The notes under the pieces were generated by a model. That model saw only the letters and a list, made by a program, of their open reading frames with translations, was not told the DNA's origin and searched no databases. From NCBI RefSeq assembly GCF_000024765.1, contig NC_013422.1, positions 1,755,501 through 1,819,500 of the forward strand: 64,000 nucleotides of DNA. The letters run 5' to 3'. Positions 32,463 to 40,645 of this stretch are shown here, in pieces (position 1 is the first letter of the stretch; every line of letters begins with the position of its first letter). The stretch comes from Halothiobacillus neapolitanus c2. GTDB taxonomy: Bacteria; Pseudomonadota; Gammaproteobacteria; Halothiobacillales; Halothiobacillaceae. The translations under genes were made by a program, and so were the position numbers.

Positions 32463-32876
32463 ATGAGTTCAAAGTATTCTGGTCAGTGTCTTTGTGGGGA
32501 AATCAGCTACTCTGTTGACGTCGAGCCAGTATTTACTGGTAATTGTCACTGCAAAGATTGCCAAAGATCATCAGGCAGTGCGTTCATTCCGGCGATGATT
32601 TTCCCTGAGAAAAATGTTGCTGTTTCAGGTGAAGTAAAATATTTCGAATCTCAGGCTGACAGCGGAAATATGCACAAAAGAGGTTTCTGCCCGAATTGTG
32701 GTTCTCAATTGTTTGCTTGGTTCAGCAATATGCCAGGAATGCTGGGTATAAAGGCTGGAACTTTGAATGACGCATCAAGCTATGTTCCAAAGTTGGATTT
32801 CTATGTGAGCAGTGTTGCACCTTGGGACTTTATGAACCCAGCACTACCTAAAAAGCAAGGGGCAGCACAAAGCTGA
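32463..32876 (+). CDS. Cassette 9: GFA-type zinc-binding protein
   Basis: This 137-residue protein has the glutathione-dependent formaldehyde-activating enzyme fold with zinc ligands in GQCLCGEISY, NCHCKDCQRSSG and RGFCPNCGSQLF. The ribosome binding site GTAGGAG precedes the ATG. Members are thought to handle glutathione adducts; many have unproven activity. Confidence 0.9.
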   Translation: MSSKYSGQCLCGEISYSVDVEPVFTGNCHCKDCQRSSGSAFIPAMIFPEKNVAVSGEVKYFESQADSGNMHKRGFCPNCGSQLFAWFSNMPGMLGIKAGTLNDASSYVPKLDFYVSSVAPWDFMNPALPKKQGAAQS

Positions 32877-32883
32877 TGGCAGT

Positions 32884-32955
32884 GCTTAACAATTCATTCC
32901 AGTGGATTGTCAAAAAGCTGCGCTTTTTTCCGCTCGCTGAATTCAGACGTTAGAC
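32884..32955 (+). repeat. attC9 (72 bp)
   Basis: GCTTAAC to GTTAGAC with centre CAAAAAGCTGCGCTTTTTTCCG. Confidence 0.8.
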
Positions 32956-32984
32956 CCCAATCATCAGTGTCACGGAGAAACCAG

Positions 32985-33341
32985 ATGAGTAGCTATACCG
33001 GCTTATACACACAGCAGTTGAGTAACGGAACGATTTATAGTGTTCAGGTTGTCGATCCAGGCGGCAATTCATTACCGCTCGAACCTGCCGTGTACGTCGC
33101 TCGCCAGATAAAACCGCTAATTGATGAGCTGCCTGACGTCGCAAACTATAAGCCAGCGCCGCCAAAGCCAAAGATTTCGCCTGTGATACTTGCGCTTGCT
33201 GATTGGGTTGAAGGCAAAGAGGTCCCCGGTGAAGTTCTCAACAAGATGCAGCAATTCGGGTTTATATTTCCGGATCAAGATGGTCAATTAAAATTAACGC
33301 CAAGCGGTGCGCAAACTCTCCGTGAAATCGGCCGAGTCTAA
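32985..33341 (+). CDS. Cassette 10: protein of unknown function
   Basis: This 118-residue protein starts MSSYTGLYTQQLSNGTIYSV after CACGGAG; the frame upstream of 32985 crosses attC9 and is rejected. It has a beta-rich N-terminal half, a proline-rich linker (YKPAPPKPKISPVI) and a winged-helix-like end (GFIFPDQDGQLKLTPSGAQT). No family is recognised. Confidence 0.65.
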   Translation: MSSYTGLYTQQLSNGTIYSVQVVDPGGNSLPLEPAVYVARQIKPLIDELPDVANYKPAPPKPKISPVILALADWVEGKEVPGEVLNKMQQFGFIFPDQDGQLKLTPSGAQTLREIGRV

Positions 33342-33398
33342 CAGCTCGTCCAAGCGGGCGCGTGAAAAGCCGCGCGCCGCTTAACTACGGCATTATAA
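33336..33398 (+). repeat. attC10 (about 63 bp, altered right core)
   Basis: GTCTAAC at the left and ATTATAA where GTTRRRY is expected at the right. The right boundary is therefore uncertain and this site may no longer recombine well. Confidence 0.55.
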
Positions 33399-33413
33399 GC
33401 TCAAGGAAAATCT

Positions 33414-34703
33414 GTGAGTAAGTCAAAGAAAATCATCGACAATCCGACAAGTGCCGAGTTGATAAAGCAATTTGAAGCGTTTGAAAGCTTGGAGGCTCTA
33501 TACAAGGCTTTTCCGATCGCTCGCAGCCTGTTCCCTGGCATGGAACAGGCCTTCACTGAATTCAAGAAGATTAAGGAACAAGCAGAAATACTGAAGGTGC
33601 CTGATCGGTTCAATGAACGTTTTGCGAACCTGGGATTCATCGCATATGAATCAATGAATATAGAAGTAATGCAGGAAGCAATAAAAATTTACGACACCGA
33701 TGGAAAGGATGCAGCGGAACAATACCTGGCCGACTCTTATGATGCAGATTGTTTAGAATGGGGCATACGCTGGTTTAATAGTAGCCCAGAGTTTCGTCGT
33801 CGAATCCGCCTCGCTGAACTTGCAAGGGTGGATTACCTGGCAGGTCGTCATCATGCTTGCATTCCTCTACTTCTGAGTATGCTAGATGGGCTCGTAAATG
33901 ATGTTTCAAATCATGTTGGTTTTTTTGCTGAATCAACAGACGTAACTGCTTGGGATTGTATTGCAGCACATGAATCTGGGCTGCAATCATTGGTTTTGCT
34001 CATGACGAAGGGACGAAACAAGACAAATGATGAAAGTATTTCCATTCCCTTCAGGCATGGAATACTACACGGAAGGGAGCTTGCCTTTGATAACAAGCTC
34101 GTAGCAGCAAAAGTCTGGGCAGCTCTATTTGCGGCTAGAGATTGGGCTGTCGCATTAGCGGATAGCAAAAAAATACCTAAGCCAAAAGAAGAAAAGTCAT
34201 GGTCAGAAATATTCGCTCAATTAGCCGAAAATAATCGTCAGAAAAAGCTATTGGAGGAATGGAAGCCACGCAACAATCATGAAATTCCATATTTACCTCA
34301 TACAGGTGAAGCAAGTCACCTGCCATCAGGAACACCTGAGAGAGCTGTGGCAGAGTTTATAGAAAACTGGATAGCCAAAAGATATGGTTTGATAGCGAAA
34401 TCACTTTTATATTTCACCGACGATTCAATAGGAAAGAAATCGGGAAGAGCTAGGGAGGATTTCGGAAGCTGGGTGCCCATATCCTTCAAAGTGCTTTCTA
34501 TTGAAGATCAGGCGGCGGCTGTATCGCATGTTGAAGTAGAGTTAACGTTTGAGAGGGAAAATGAGCCAATTTTCAAACATGCTTCTGTTCGAGCTATTTA
34601 TCAAGATACTGAAAACAATGCATTGATCAGAACTGAGTCTGATGGTGTTTGGAATATCGTTCAGAACTCCTTCACGGATATATTGTATGCAAGTCGCTTA
34701 TAA
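33414..34703 (+). CDS. Cassette 11: large protein with a HEPN-like RxxxxH motif
   Basis: This 429-residue protein starts at GTG 33414 after AAGGAAAA. The N-terminal half is helical. At about residue 220, SIPFRHGILHGRELAFDNKL holds an RHGILH (RxxxxH) motif followed by helical LVAAKVWAALFAARDWA, the pattern of HEPN ribonucleases of abortive-infection type. The C-terminal 110 residues form a beta-rich SnoaL/NTF2-like region (FKVLSIEDQAAAVSHVEVEL). It is unusually long for a cassette gene. A defence role is a hypothesis. Confidence 0.6.
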   Translation: MSKSKKIIDNPTSAELIKQFEAFESLEALYKAFPIARSLFPGMEQAFTEFKKIKEQAEILKVPDRFNERFANLGFIAYESMNIEVMQEAIKIYDTDGKDAAEQYLADSYDADCLEWGIRWFNSSPEFRRRIRLAELARVDYLAGRHHACIPLLLSMLDGLVNDVSNHVGFFAESTDVTAWDCIAAHESGLQSLVLLMTKGRNKTNDESISIPFRHGILHGRELAFDNKLVAAKVWAALFAARDWAVALADSKKIPKPKEEKSWSEIFAQLAENNRQKKLLEEWKPRNNHEIPYLPHTGEASHLPSGTPERAVAEFIENWIAKRYGLIAKSLLYFTDDSIGKKSGRAREDFGSWVPISFKVLSIEDQAAAVSHVEVELTFERENEPIFKHASVRAIYQDTENNALIRTESDGVWNIVQNSFTDILYASRL

Positions 34704-34766
34704 CAAGGCGCTTACCCGACCAAAAACCGCTACACGGTTTTCGTCGGGTGAGCTTTGTCGTTAGCC
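34698..34766 (+). repeat. attC11 (69 bp)
   Basis: TTATAAC to GTTAGCC with arms GGCGCTTACCCGACCAAAAA and TTTTCGTCGGGTGAGC. Confidence 0.8.
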
Positions 34767-34785
34767 ATAATGGGAAATTTAGATC

Positions 34786-35394
34786 GTGCACCAATATTTA
34801 GAGTCAACGGAGTACATAGACTGGAAGACACCAGCAGTGTTGGCCAAGGCAAAATCACTGGCTGATGGTGCTGATTGTGTCGAGGTGATTGCCGAGAAGT
34901 GCTTTCTATTTGTCCGAGACAGAATCGAGCATAGCTGGGACTACGAGCGTGATCCTGTTACATGTAAAGCCTCTGATGTTCTGGAGCACGGAACAGGTTA
35001 CTGCTATGCGAAGAGTCATCTACTTGCGGCATTACTGCGTGCGAACGGTATTCCAGCCGGGCTGTGCTATCAGCGGTTGACCATTAGCAATGACAAGCCG
35101 CCATTTTGCCTGCATGGGTTAAATGCCGTGTATTTAGAAGATCATGGTTGGTATCGGATTGATGCCAGAGGAAACAAAGAAGGGGTCTCGGCTGATTTCT
35201 GTCCTCCGGTTGAACGGTTGGCATTCCCAATAATCTCAGATGGAGAGGCTGATTTGCCAGAGATATGGGCAAGCCCTATTGGGCCTGTTCTTGAGGTGCT
35301 TCTAAAAAGAAGTGCCTATAAGGAGGTGGCAGATAATCTTCCGGATATTCAGCTGGCTTTGGCTAACAAGGCAATGCACGCGACGAGCGCGTGA
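34786..35394 (+). CDS. Cassette 12: transglutaminase-like protein
   Basis: Starting at GTG 34786, this 202-residue protein has the transglutaminase-like catalytic triad: cysteine in GTGYCYAKSHLLAALLR (about residue 73), histidine in FCLHGLNAVYL and aspartate in WYRIDARGN. Bacterial members act as peptidases or peptide cross-linkers. The last residues (LANKAMHATSA) are encoded by attC12. Confidence 0.85.
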   Translation: MHQYLESTEYIDWKTPAVLAKAKSLADGADCVEVIAEKCFLFVRDRIEHSWDYERDPVTCKASDVLEHGTGYCYAKSHLLAALLRANGIPAGLCYQRLTISNDKPPFCLHGLNAVYLEDHGWYRIDARGNKEGVSADFCPPVERLAFPIISDGEADLPEIWASPIGPVLEVLLKRSAYKEVADNLPDIQLALANKAMHATSA

Positions 35395-35408
35395 TTGCAG
35401 CGTTGGAC
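35361..35408 (+). repeat. attC12 (48 bp), overlapping the transglutaminase gene end
   Basis: GGCTAAC to GTTGGAC. The shortest site of the array, with small arms GCACGCG/CGCGTGAT. Confidence 0.7.
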
Positions 35409-35416
35409 CCCATGAT

Positions 35417-35896
35417 ATGAGCTCGAACTTCACGATCCAAAGGGCGATTACCGACGACGCGCAAGAGGTCGCTGTAATGGTTGGCGAGTTGCTGGCTGAA
35501 ATCATGAATGCCATTGGTGTTCAGGCGTTTAACTTCGACCTTGTCGAAACGACATCTAGACTCCAGGACTTCCTCAACCGTGAGAAGTATTTTGTATTTG
35601 TCGCTCGTGGCGTGAGTGGGAATCCGGCAGGGTTTATTGCCCTTTATGAAAGCTATGCTCTCTACGCTGAAGGCACTTTCGGCACCATACCGGAGCTTTA
35701 CGTTCGCCCAGATTACCGCACAAATGGGCTGGGTCTCCGTCTAGTGTCCCAAGCAAAGTCTTTCGGCGCGGCACGTGGCTGGAAACGGTTGGAGGTAACA
35801 ACGCCGCCGCTGCCGCAGTTCGATAGAACCTTGGCGTTTTATGAGCGTGAGGGTTTCGCCATAAGTGGTGGCCGCAAACTGAAGGTCTCCCTGTGA
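35417..35896 (+). CDS. Cassette 13: GNAT acetyltransferase
   Basis: The start at 35417 (MSSNFTIQRAITDDAQEVAV) lies after attC12; the longer upstream frame would run through the preceding gene. The 159-residue product has the GNAT acetyl-CoA site ELYVRPDYRTNGLGLRLVSQ and the C-terminal LAFYEREGF. Relatives include drug- and peptide-acetylating enzymes; no substrate can be named. Confidence 0.88.
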   Translation: MSSNFTIQRAITDDAQEVAVMVGELLAEIMNAIGVQAFNFDLVETTSRLQDFLNREKYFVFVARGVSGNPAGFIALYESYALYAEGTFGTIPELYVRPDYRTNGLGLRLVSQAKSFGAARGWKRLEVTTPPLPQFDRTLAFYEREGFAISGGRKLKVSL

Positions 35897-35902
35897 TGAA
35901 TG

Positions 35903-35969
35903 GCCCAACCCGTCATTCCACCGGACCTGCGCAAAAAGCCGCGCAGTCCGCTGAATTCAAACGTTAGGC
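35903..35969 (+). repeat. attC13 (67 bp)
   Basis: GCCCAAC to GTTAGGC with centre GACCTGCGCAAAAAGCCGCG. Confidence 0.8.
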
Positions 35970-35987
35970 GCCACATGGGAAACCCCT

Positions 35988-36326
35988 ATGAATCAACATG
36001 CTTTTACCGTTTTCGTACACCTAAAGGCCGAAATTAGTTGGCTGGCTCTTTCTCGTCCAGAGCGAAATGAGCTAACTCAGGCAAAAATTTTTCCAATTCT
36101 GCAAGAACATCCAAATGTTCATCACACGCATTTTGATGCCGAGGCATTTTGTGGATTTGTATCCGATATTGAAATGTTTTCATGTGATGATCCGCGCCAA
36201 TTCTATTTCTTTTTTGAAGAATTCCGAGATTCAGAGCTAATTTCAAAGGGGTATTTTACAATTGTGAATATCTTCCCCGCATACGCAGATGGTTATGTTG
36301 AGTATGAAAATCGACTTAAGGCCTAA
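35988..36326 (+). CDS. Cassette 14: darcynin-like protein, second copy
   Basis: This 112-residue protein is identical to cassette 7 except for glutamate in place of lysine in the FFFEEFRDSE segment. The copy follows attC13 and is the last in the array. Such repeats arise when the integrase re-inserts an excised cassette from a second copy, so the integrase must have been active after the cassette was acquired. Confidence 0.75.
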   Translation: MNQHAFTVFVHLKAEISWLALSRPERNELTQAKIFPILQEHPNVHHTHFDAEAFCGFVSDIEMFSCDDPRQFYFFFEEFRDSELISKGYFTIVNIFPAYADGYVEYENRLKA

Positions 36327-36366
36327 CCTCGCGCTCAACCCGACCGCCCACCCGCTGCGCGGGCGG
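36321..36366 (+). repeat. Truncated attC14 (homogeneous class)
   Basis: GCCTAAC followed by the first half of the attC1-type body up to GCGCGGGCGG, where it abruptly becomes the trbF leader. The right half and core site are lost, marking the right breakpoint of the integron segment. Confidence 0.85.
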
Positions 36367-36450
36367 ATTGTGACAGTGAAGCAACACTAAATCGAATTCC
36401 CCAAGCCCCTGACACACTGGTATCGCATCCAGTGAACAGAGGGCTCTATC

Positions 36451-37140
36451 TTGAACAAGCAATCCAAACCCGCCGATGCTCCATCGGCGCATGAACAGCT
36501 CAATCCGTATATTTCCGCGCGTCGGGAATGGAATGAGCGCTATGGCGATTATGTGTCGCAGGCCAAAAACTGGCGCATTGTGGCAGTGTTATCCGGGATC
36601 ACGGCAGTTATGGCAGTGGCTGGTGTCATCTATATCGGCGCGCAAAGCAAATTCATTCCCTATGTGGTGGCGGTCGATCAGCATGGCAGCGCTGTGGCAG
36701 CCGGTATTGCCGACCGGGCTTCAGCCACTGATCCGCGCGTGATTCGTTCGCTCATCGGGCGATTCATTACCGATTTACGCGGGGTGATTTCCGATCAACA
36801 GGCCGAGAAGGCGGCCATTGATCGGGTGTATTCCATGCTTCCTTCGGGTGCGGCATCCACCACCGTTATTTCGGGTTGGTTCAAAGACCAATCGCCTTTT
36901 TCCCGCTCGGCGACGGAAACCATTTCAGTTGATGTTGAGAGCATTCTGCCGATTTCATCCAAATCGTGGCAGGTCGATTTCCGCGAAACCGCCCGCTCGC
37001 CCAATGGCATGTTGCTCTCTAAAAAGCGCTACCGCGCCACGCTGACCACCCAACTTTCCCCCATCACCAACGAGCAATTGATTCGCCTGAATCCCATTGG
37101 GCTGTTTGTGACTGATATTTCCATCACCCAAATTCTTTGA
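36451..37140 (+). CDS. trbF: TrbF/VirB8 conjugal transfer protein
   Basis: This 229-residue protein starts at TTG 36451 after GAGGG. It has a short cytoplasmic N-terminus, one membrane helix (IVAVLSGITAVMAVAGVIYI) and a periplasmic NTF2-like domain (SLIGRFITDLRGVISDQQAE, RYRATLTTQLSPITNEQLI). TrbF/VirB8 nucleates the channel complex. It leads a second trb block whose other half lies 31 kb away in the opposite orientation. The upstream 80 bp are the junction with the truncated integron, so its original promoter may have been altered. Confidence 0.93.
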   Translation: MNKQSKPADAPSAHEQLNPYISARREWNERYGDYVSQAKNWRIVAVLSGITAVMAVAGVIYIGAQSKFIPYVVAVDQHGSAVAAGIADRASATDPRVIRSLIGRFITDLRGVISDQQAEKAAIDRVYSMLPSGAASTTVISGWFKDQSPFSRSATETISVDVESILPISSKSWQVDFRETARSPNGMLLSKKRYRATLTTQLSPITNEQLIRLNPIGLFVTDISITQIL

Positions 37141-37154
37141 TTGAGGAACGCACA

Positions 37155-38171
37155 ATGAATAAACCCATTTTGATTCGCGGCCGCATGTTATCGCCACTCG
37201 CAAGGGCTGTGGCTATCGGCATTGCCTTGTCCGTCACTTCGGTGGCGTTCGCCGAACCAGTCGTGCCCGCGATTGAGCACGGCGGCGCTGAGACACGACC
37301 ATCTCAGGCGAATACGGTGGCGATGCCGAGACACTTAAACCTCACCCCGATTCCAATCCCTCACCCCGCCGTGATGGCCAGCACGATGAGTGAGCGGTTT
37401 TTGCAAAACCCCAAGGCCATTCCAGCTCAAGGTAATAACGGGCAAGTCACTTTTGTGTACGGTCAAAGCGTGCCCACCATCACCTGTGCTCCGCTGCGGA
37501 TTTGCGACATTAGCCTTGAGCCCGGCGAGGTGATTAATGGGGCGCCGCAAATGGGCGATACCGTGCGTTGGCAAGTGGCACCCGCCGTTTCCGGTGAAGG
37601 GGCTGACAAAATCACGCATGTGATTGTTAAACCCACCGATGTTGGGCTGGACACCAATATGGTGATCCCCACCAATCGGAGAACTTATTACCTGCGCTTG
37701 GTTTCCGACAAGAAGAATTATGTGACCAGCATTGGCTTCACCTACCCAGATACGCAAGCCAAGCAATGGGCGGCGTATCAAGCGCAGCAAGCCAAGAAAG
37801 CCGCTGTTGTTGTAGATAAGCCTGCCGTTTCTGTCGATCAGCTCGACTTCAATTACACGGTTAAAAGCGTGAAGGGTATGGGCATGGTGCCGGTACGCAT
37901 TTTCAACGATGGTCAGAAGGTATTTATCCAGATGCCAACGGATATGCAGGAAGCACCTGCTCTGTTTATCGTCGGGCAGGATGGCAAGGATCAACTCGTG
38001 AATTACCGCCTGCGTGATGGTTATTTTATCGTCGATCGATTGTTTCATCAGGCCGCGCTGATTGCAGGCGTAGGCGACGATCAATCCCGTATCACGATCA
38101 CGCATCATGACCATCGTGTTATCGAGAAAGCCAAATCGGACAAAAATTGGTTTCTGGATTATGAGGATTAA
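37155..38171 (+). CDS. trbG: TrbG/VirB9 conjugal transfer protein
   Basis: The start at 37155 has GAGGAA upstream. The 338-residue protein has a signal peptide (AVAIGIALSVTSVAFA) and the VirB9/TrbG architecture: N-terminal beta domain (VTFVYGQSVPTITCAPLRIC) and C-terminal domain with VPVRIFNDGQKVFIQMP and VNYRLRDGYFIVDRLF. It forms the outer-membrane core ring with VirB7- and VirB10-type subunits. Confidence 0.94.
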   Translation: MNKPILIRGRMLSPLARAVAIGIALSVTSVAFAEPVVPAIEHGGAETRPSQANTVAMPRHLNLTPIPIPHPAVMASTMSERFLQNPKAIPAQGNNGQVTFVYGQSVPTITCAPLRICDISLEPGEVINGAPQMGDTVRWQVAPAVSGEGADKITHVIVKPTDVGLDTNMVIPTNRRTYYLRLVSDKKNYVTSIGFTYPDTQAKQWAAYQAQQAKKAAVVVDKPAVSVDQLDFNYTVKSVKGMGMVPVRIFNDGQKVFIQMPTDMQEAPALFIVGQDGKDQLVNYRLRDGYFIVDRLFHQAALIAGVGDDQSRITITHHDHRVIEKAKSDKNWFLDYED

Positions 38172-38174
38172 GCC

Positions 38175-39494
38175 ATGAGCAAGACACCTACTGTCGAGCC
38201 CGCGGGCTTGTCTTCAAGCGGAAAACCTCTGACTACCAAAACCGAGCCAAAGCTGGGAATCCGCGTATCCAAACGCGCCGCTTTGTTGCTCGCCATCCCA
38301 GTCGCCTTGGCGGGCGGCGTGGTCATTTACAACATTTTCTCTCGGGGAGATGAACCAACTTTGGCCTCTGCCGATAAGCCAAAAACGGTCGAATCAGCGA
38401 TGGATGTGGCAGAAAGTATCAACCAAAAGGCCGCGCGCCTGGTTGCGCCGAGCCTACCTACCGCTTCAGATCAGCATAGTGGGTCGGCGGCTAGTGACAA
38501 GCCAAATGCCAAACCAACAACCAATCAAGCGACCGCTCCTGATTTAAGCCATGCAACACCATCAAATGAGCAACCCAAACCCTTAACCCCTGCGGAACAA
38601 GCGGCTCAGCGTTTGGCCGATGAGCGGCTCCAGCGCTTACAACAAGCCATGGATGCAGCAACCAAAACCAAATCATTTCGGGATGCCAATGGTGGTGCGC
38701 CAATGGATGAACCGTCCATCAATCGTGGGTCGTTGGGGCAAGTTTCTGGGCTTGGATTGGCGGCAAGTGGTTCTGGATTCAATCCGAGCAGCCTATTGGG
38801 TAATGCCGCCGGTCAGGGCACCCAAGGCGATCAAAAGGACAAAAAAGCCTTTTTGCAGGCCGCCAAGGCTGAAATCGCCACACCAACTCTGGCCGCTTCG
38901 GTTAAGCCTGCTCAATCACCTTTTGAAATCAATTCCGGCACCGTTATTCCTGCCGTGTTGGTAACCGGTTTGAACAGCGATTTACCCGGCGAAATAATCG
39001 GCCAGGTTTCTGAAAATGTGTTTGATACCGCCACGGGCAATCACTTGCTCATTCCCAAGGGGGCAAAGCTCTTTGGTCAGTATGACTCGCAGGTCAGTTA
39101 TGGCCAGAACCGTTTATTGGTGGCTTGGCAGCGGGTCATTTTCCCCAATGGCTCAACCCTTGAAATCGGCGGCATGGGCGGCGTGGATAAAACAGGTTCG
39201 GCAGGCTTTGAAGGTCAGGTGGACAACCATTATTGGCGACTGTTCACCGGCGCCTTGATGACTTCGATTTTCAGCGCCGGGATTCAGCTTTCACAGCCGC
39301 AAACCAACAACAACAATGGCGTGCAGGGAACGGGACAAACCATTGGCGCAGCCGTGGGGCAACAAATTGGCCAATTGGGCGTTTCTATTTCGCAAAAGAA
39401 TCTGGCCATCCAGCCGACCATTGTCATCCGGCAAGGCTATCGCTTTTCGGTGATGGTTGATAAGGATGTTGTTTTTCCGGGAGCGTATCAATGA
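38175..39494 (+). CDS. trbI: TrbI/VirB10 conjugal transfer protein
   Basis: This 439-residue protein has a cytoplasmic N-terminus, one membrane helix (ALLLAIPVALAGGVVIYNIF), a disordered proline- and alanine-rich periplasmic stretch and a C-terminal VirB10 beta-barrel domain (GTVIPAVLVTGLNSDLPGEI, LLIPKGAKLFGQYDSQVSYG, VDNHYWRLFTGALM). It spans both membranes and senses ATP use by the channel ATPases. It follows trbG by 3 bp and overlaps the next gene. Confidence 0.95.
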   Translation: MSKTPTVEPAGLSSSGKPLTTKTEPKLGIRVSKRAALLLAIPVALAGGVVIYNIFSRGDEPTLASADKPKTVESAMDVAESINQKAARLVAPSLPTASDQHSGSAASDKPNAKPTTNQATAPDLSHATPSNEQPKPLTPAEQAAQRLADERLQRLQQAMDAATKTKSFRDANGGAPMDEPSINRGSLGQVSGLGLAASGSGFNPSSLLGNAAGQGTQGDQKDKKAFLQAAKAEIATPTLAASVKPAQSPFEINSGTVIPAVLVTGLNSDLPGEIIGQVSENVFDTATGNHLLIPKGAKLFGQYDSQVSYGQNRLLVAWQRVIFPNGSTLEIGGMGGVDKTGSAGFEGQVDNHYWRLFTGALMTSIFSAGIQLSQPQTNNNNGVQGTGQTIGAAVGQQIGQLGVSISQKNLAIQPTIVIRQGYRFSVMVDKDVVFPGAYQ

Positions 39495-39844
39495 CCGGAA
39501 TCGATACCTCTGAACTCAAGCATGTTTCCCTGCGTTTATCACCCTTGGGGGAACGCATTTTGCGTCAATACACCGCCCGGCGGGGTGATGTGGCGCGGGT
39601 AGTGGATACCGCATTGCAATTCATTTTGCAGGACGATCGCGCCTATCAATTAACCCTGTTCCCGCGCGATCACAGTGGCGACATTGATTTGTTTACAACC
39701 AGTGTGCGTTTGCGTGCGCAACAGCATCAAGAGGTTACGAAGCTTTGCCAGCACTTGGGCGTATCTCTGTCGGTATTTATTGAAGCGGCGCTTATCGAGG
39801 CCGATGCGCGCGGTCGATTAATCACCACGAGGAACAGAATATGA
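39491..39844 (+). CDS. Small DNA-binding-like protein between trbI and parA
   Basis: This 117-residue protein overlaps trbI and parA by 4 bp each (ATGA). It has two similar helical halves, VSLRLSPLGERILRQYTARR and VRLRAQQHQEVTKLCQHLGV, each followed by a helix; the second resembles a ribbon-helix-helix. It may act with ParA/ParB or as a transcriptional regulator of the operon. I do not recognise the family. Confidence 0.55.
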   Translation: MTGIDTSELKHVSLRLSPLGERILRQYTARRGDVARVVDTALQFILQDDRAYQLTLFPRDHSGDIDLFTTSVRLRAQQHQEVTKLCQHLGVSLSVFIEAALIEADARGRLITTRNRI

Positions 39845-40644
39845 ACATTATTACGGTAACGAACCAAAAAGGCGGCGTGGGTAAAACAACAGTCTCGGTT
39901 CACCTCGCCTGCGGCTTGGCGGAACGGGGGTATAAAACCTTGCTCGTTGATTTGGATGGTCAGGGCCAGGCCAGCACGCACTTAACCGGCGATACGGCCA
40001 TCAATCGCCGCCCTAATGGTGGCGCTGAATTGCTGTTTGATCTTGAAAAGCTTAAAACCGGCATCTCACCTTTAACCACGCCGCTGGGTGTTGATCTTTT
40101 GTTTGGCCACAATGCTTTATCACGCATCGATGAGGGGGAGCGCACCACGGGTGATGCGATGGGGGTGCGGGATTATGTCCGCGCCCTACCCTATGACTTC
40201 ATCGTGATCGACACCCCACCGGCCATGCAGTTGCGCCAACTTGCCGCTGTGTTGTGGGCAGATCGGCTCATCACCGTCATCGAGCCGGAAGAAAAAGCCG
40301 TGGCGGGCTGGACGCGCGTGCGCGACATGATCAAAGCAGCCAGCGCCAAGGGGCTATTAGTGGATGGATTTGAGGCGAAGGTGCTGCTGAATCGCGTTGA
40401 TAGCCGCATTGCGGATCAGCGTAACGCAGTGAAGCAGATGAAGGCCGCTGTACCAGGGATGATCGATACCGTGCTCACCGCTCGCCAAGCCGTGGTCAGC
40501 ACGGCCTACAGCTCGCGCCTGCCCATTTGGCACCTGAAGAAAGATAAGGTAGATGCGGATTACGCGGCGTTATGGCGTGATTTACCCATTGCTATTGGGC
40601 TAACTGATCGCGTTCATCCAAGTACCGTAACCGAGGTGGCGTGA
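39841..40644 (+). CDS. parA: ParA partition ATPase
   Basis: This 267-residue protein has the deviant Walker A KGGVGKTTVSVHLA at the N-terminus, an A-prime motif LLVDLDGQGQASTHL and Walker B FIVIDTPPAMQL. It is a ParA/Soj-type ATPase that positions DNA together with ParB. Integrative elements often keep such genes to stabilise a replicating excised form. Confidence 0.95.
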   Translation: MNIITVTNQKGGVGKTTVSVHLACGLAERGYKTLLVDLDGQGQASTHLTGDTAINRRPNGGAELLFDLEKLKTGISPLTTPLGVDLLFGHNALSRIDEGERTTGDAMGVRDYVRALPYDFIVIDTPPAMQLRQLAAVLWADRLITVIEPEEKAVAGWTRVRDMIKAASAKGLLVDGFEAKVLLNRVDSRIADQRNAVKQMKAAVPGMIDTVLTARQAVVSTAYSSRLPIWHLKKDKVDADYAALWRDLPIAIGLTDRVHPSTVTEVA

Positions 40645-40645
40645 G

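Noticed and set aside
34769-34830. ATG at 34769 as start of the transglutaminase-like gene
   Set aside because: It is in a different frame from the conserved protein; the GTG at 34786 is in frame.
28039-36366. Repeated GC-rich palindromes as a CRISPR array
   Set aside because: Units are 48-96 bp, spaced by whole genes and bounded by YAAC and GTTR core sites, which is the attC pattern; no short regular spacers or cas genes are present.
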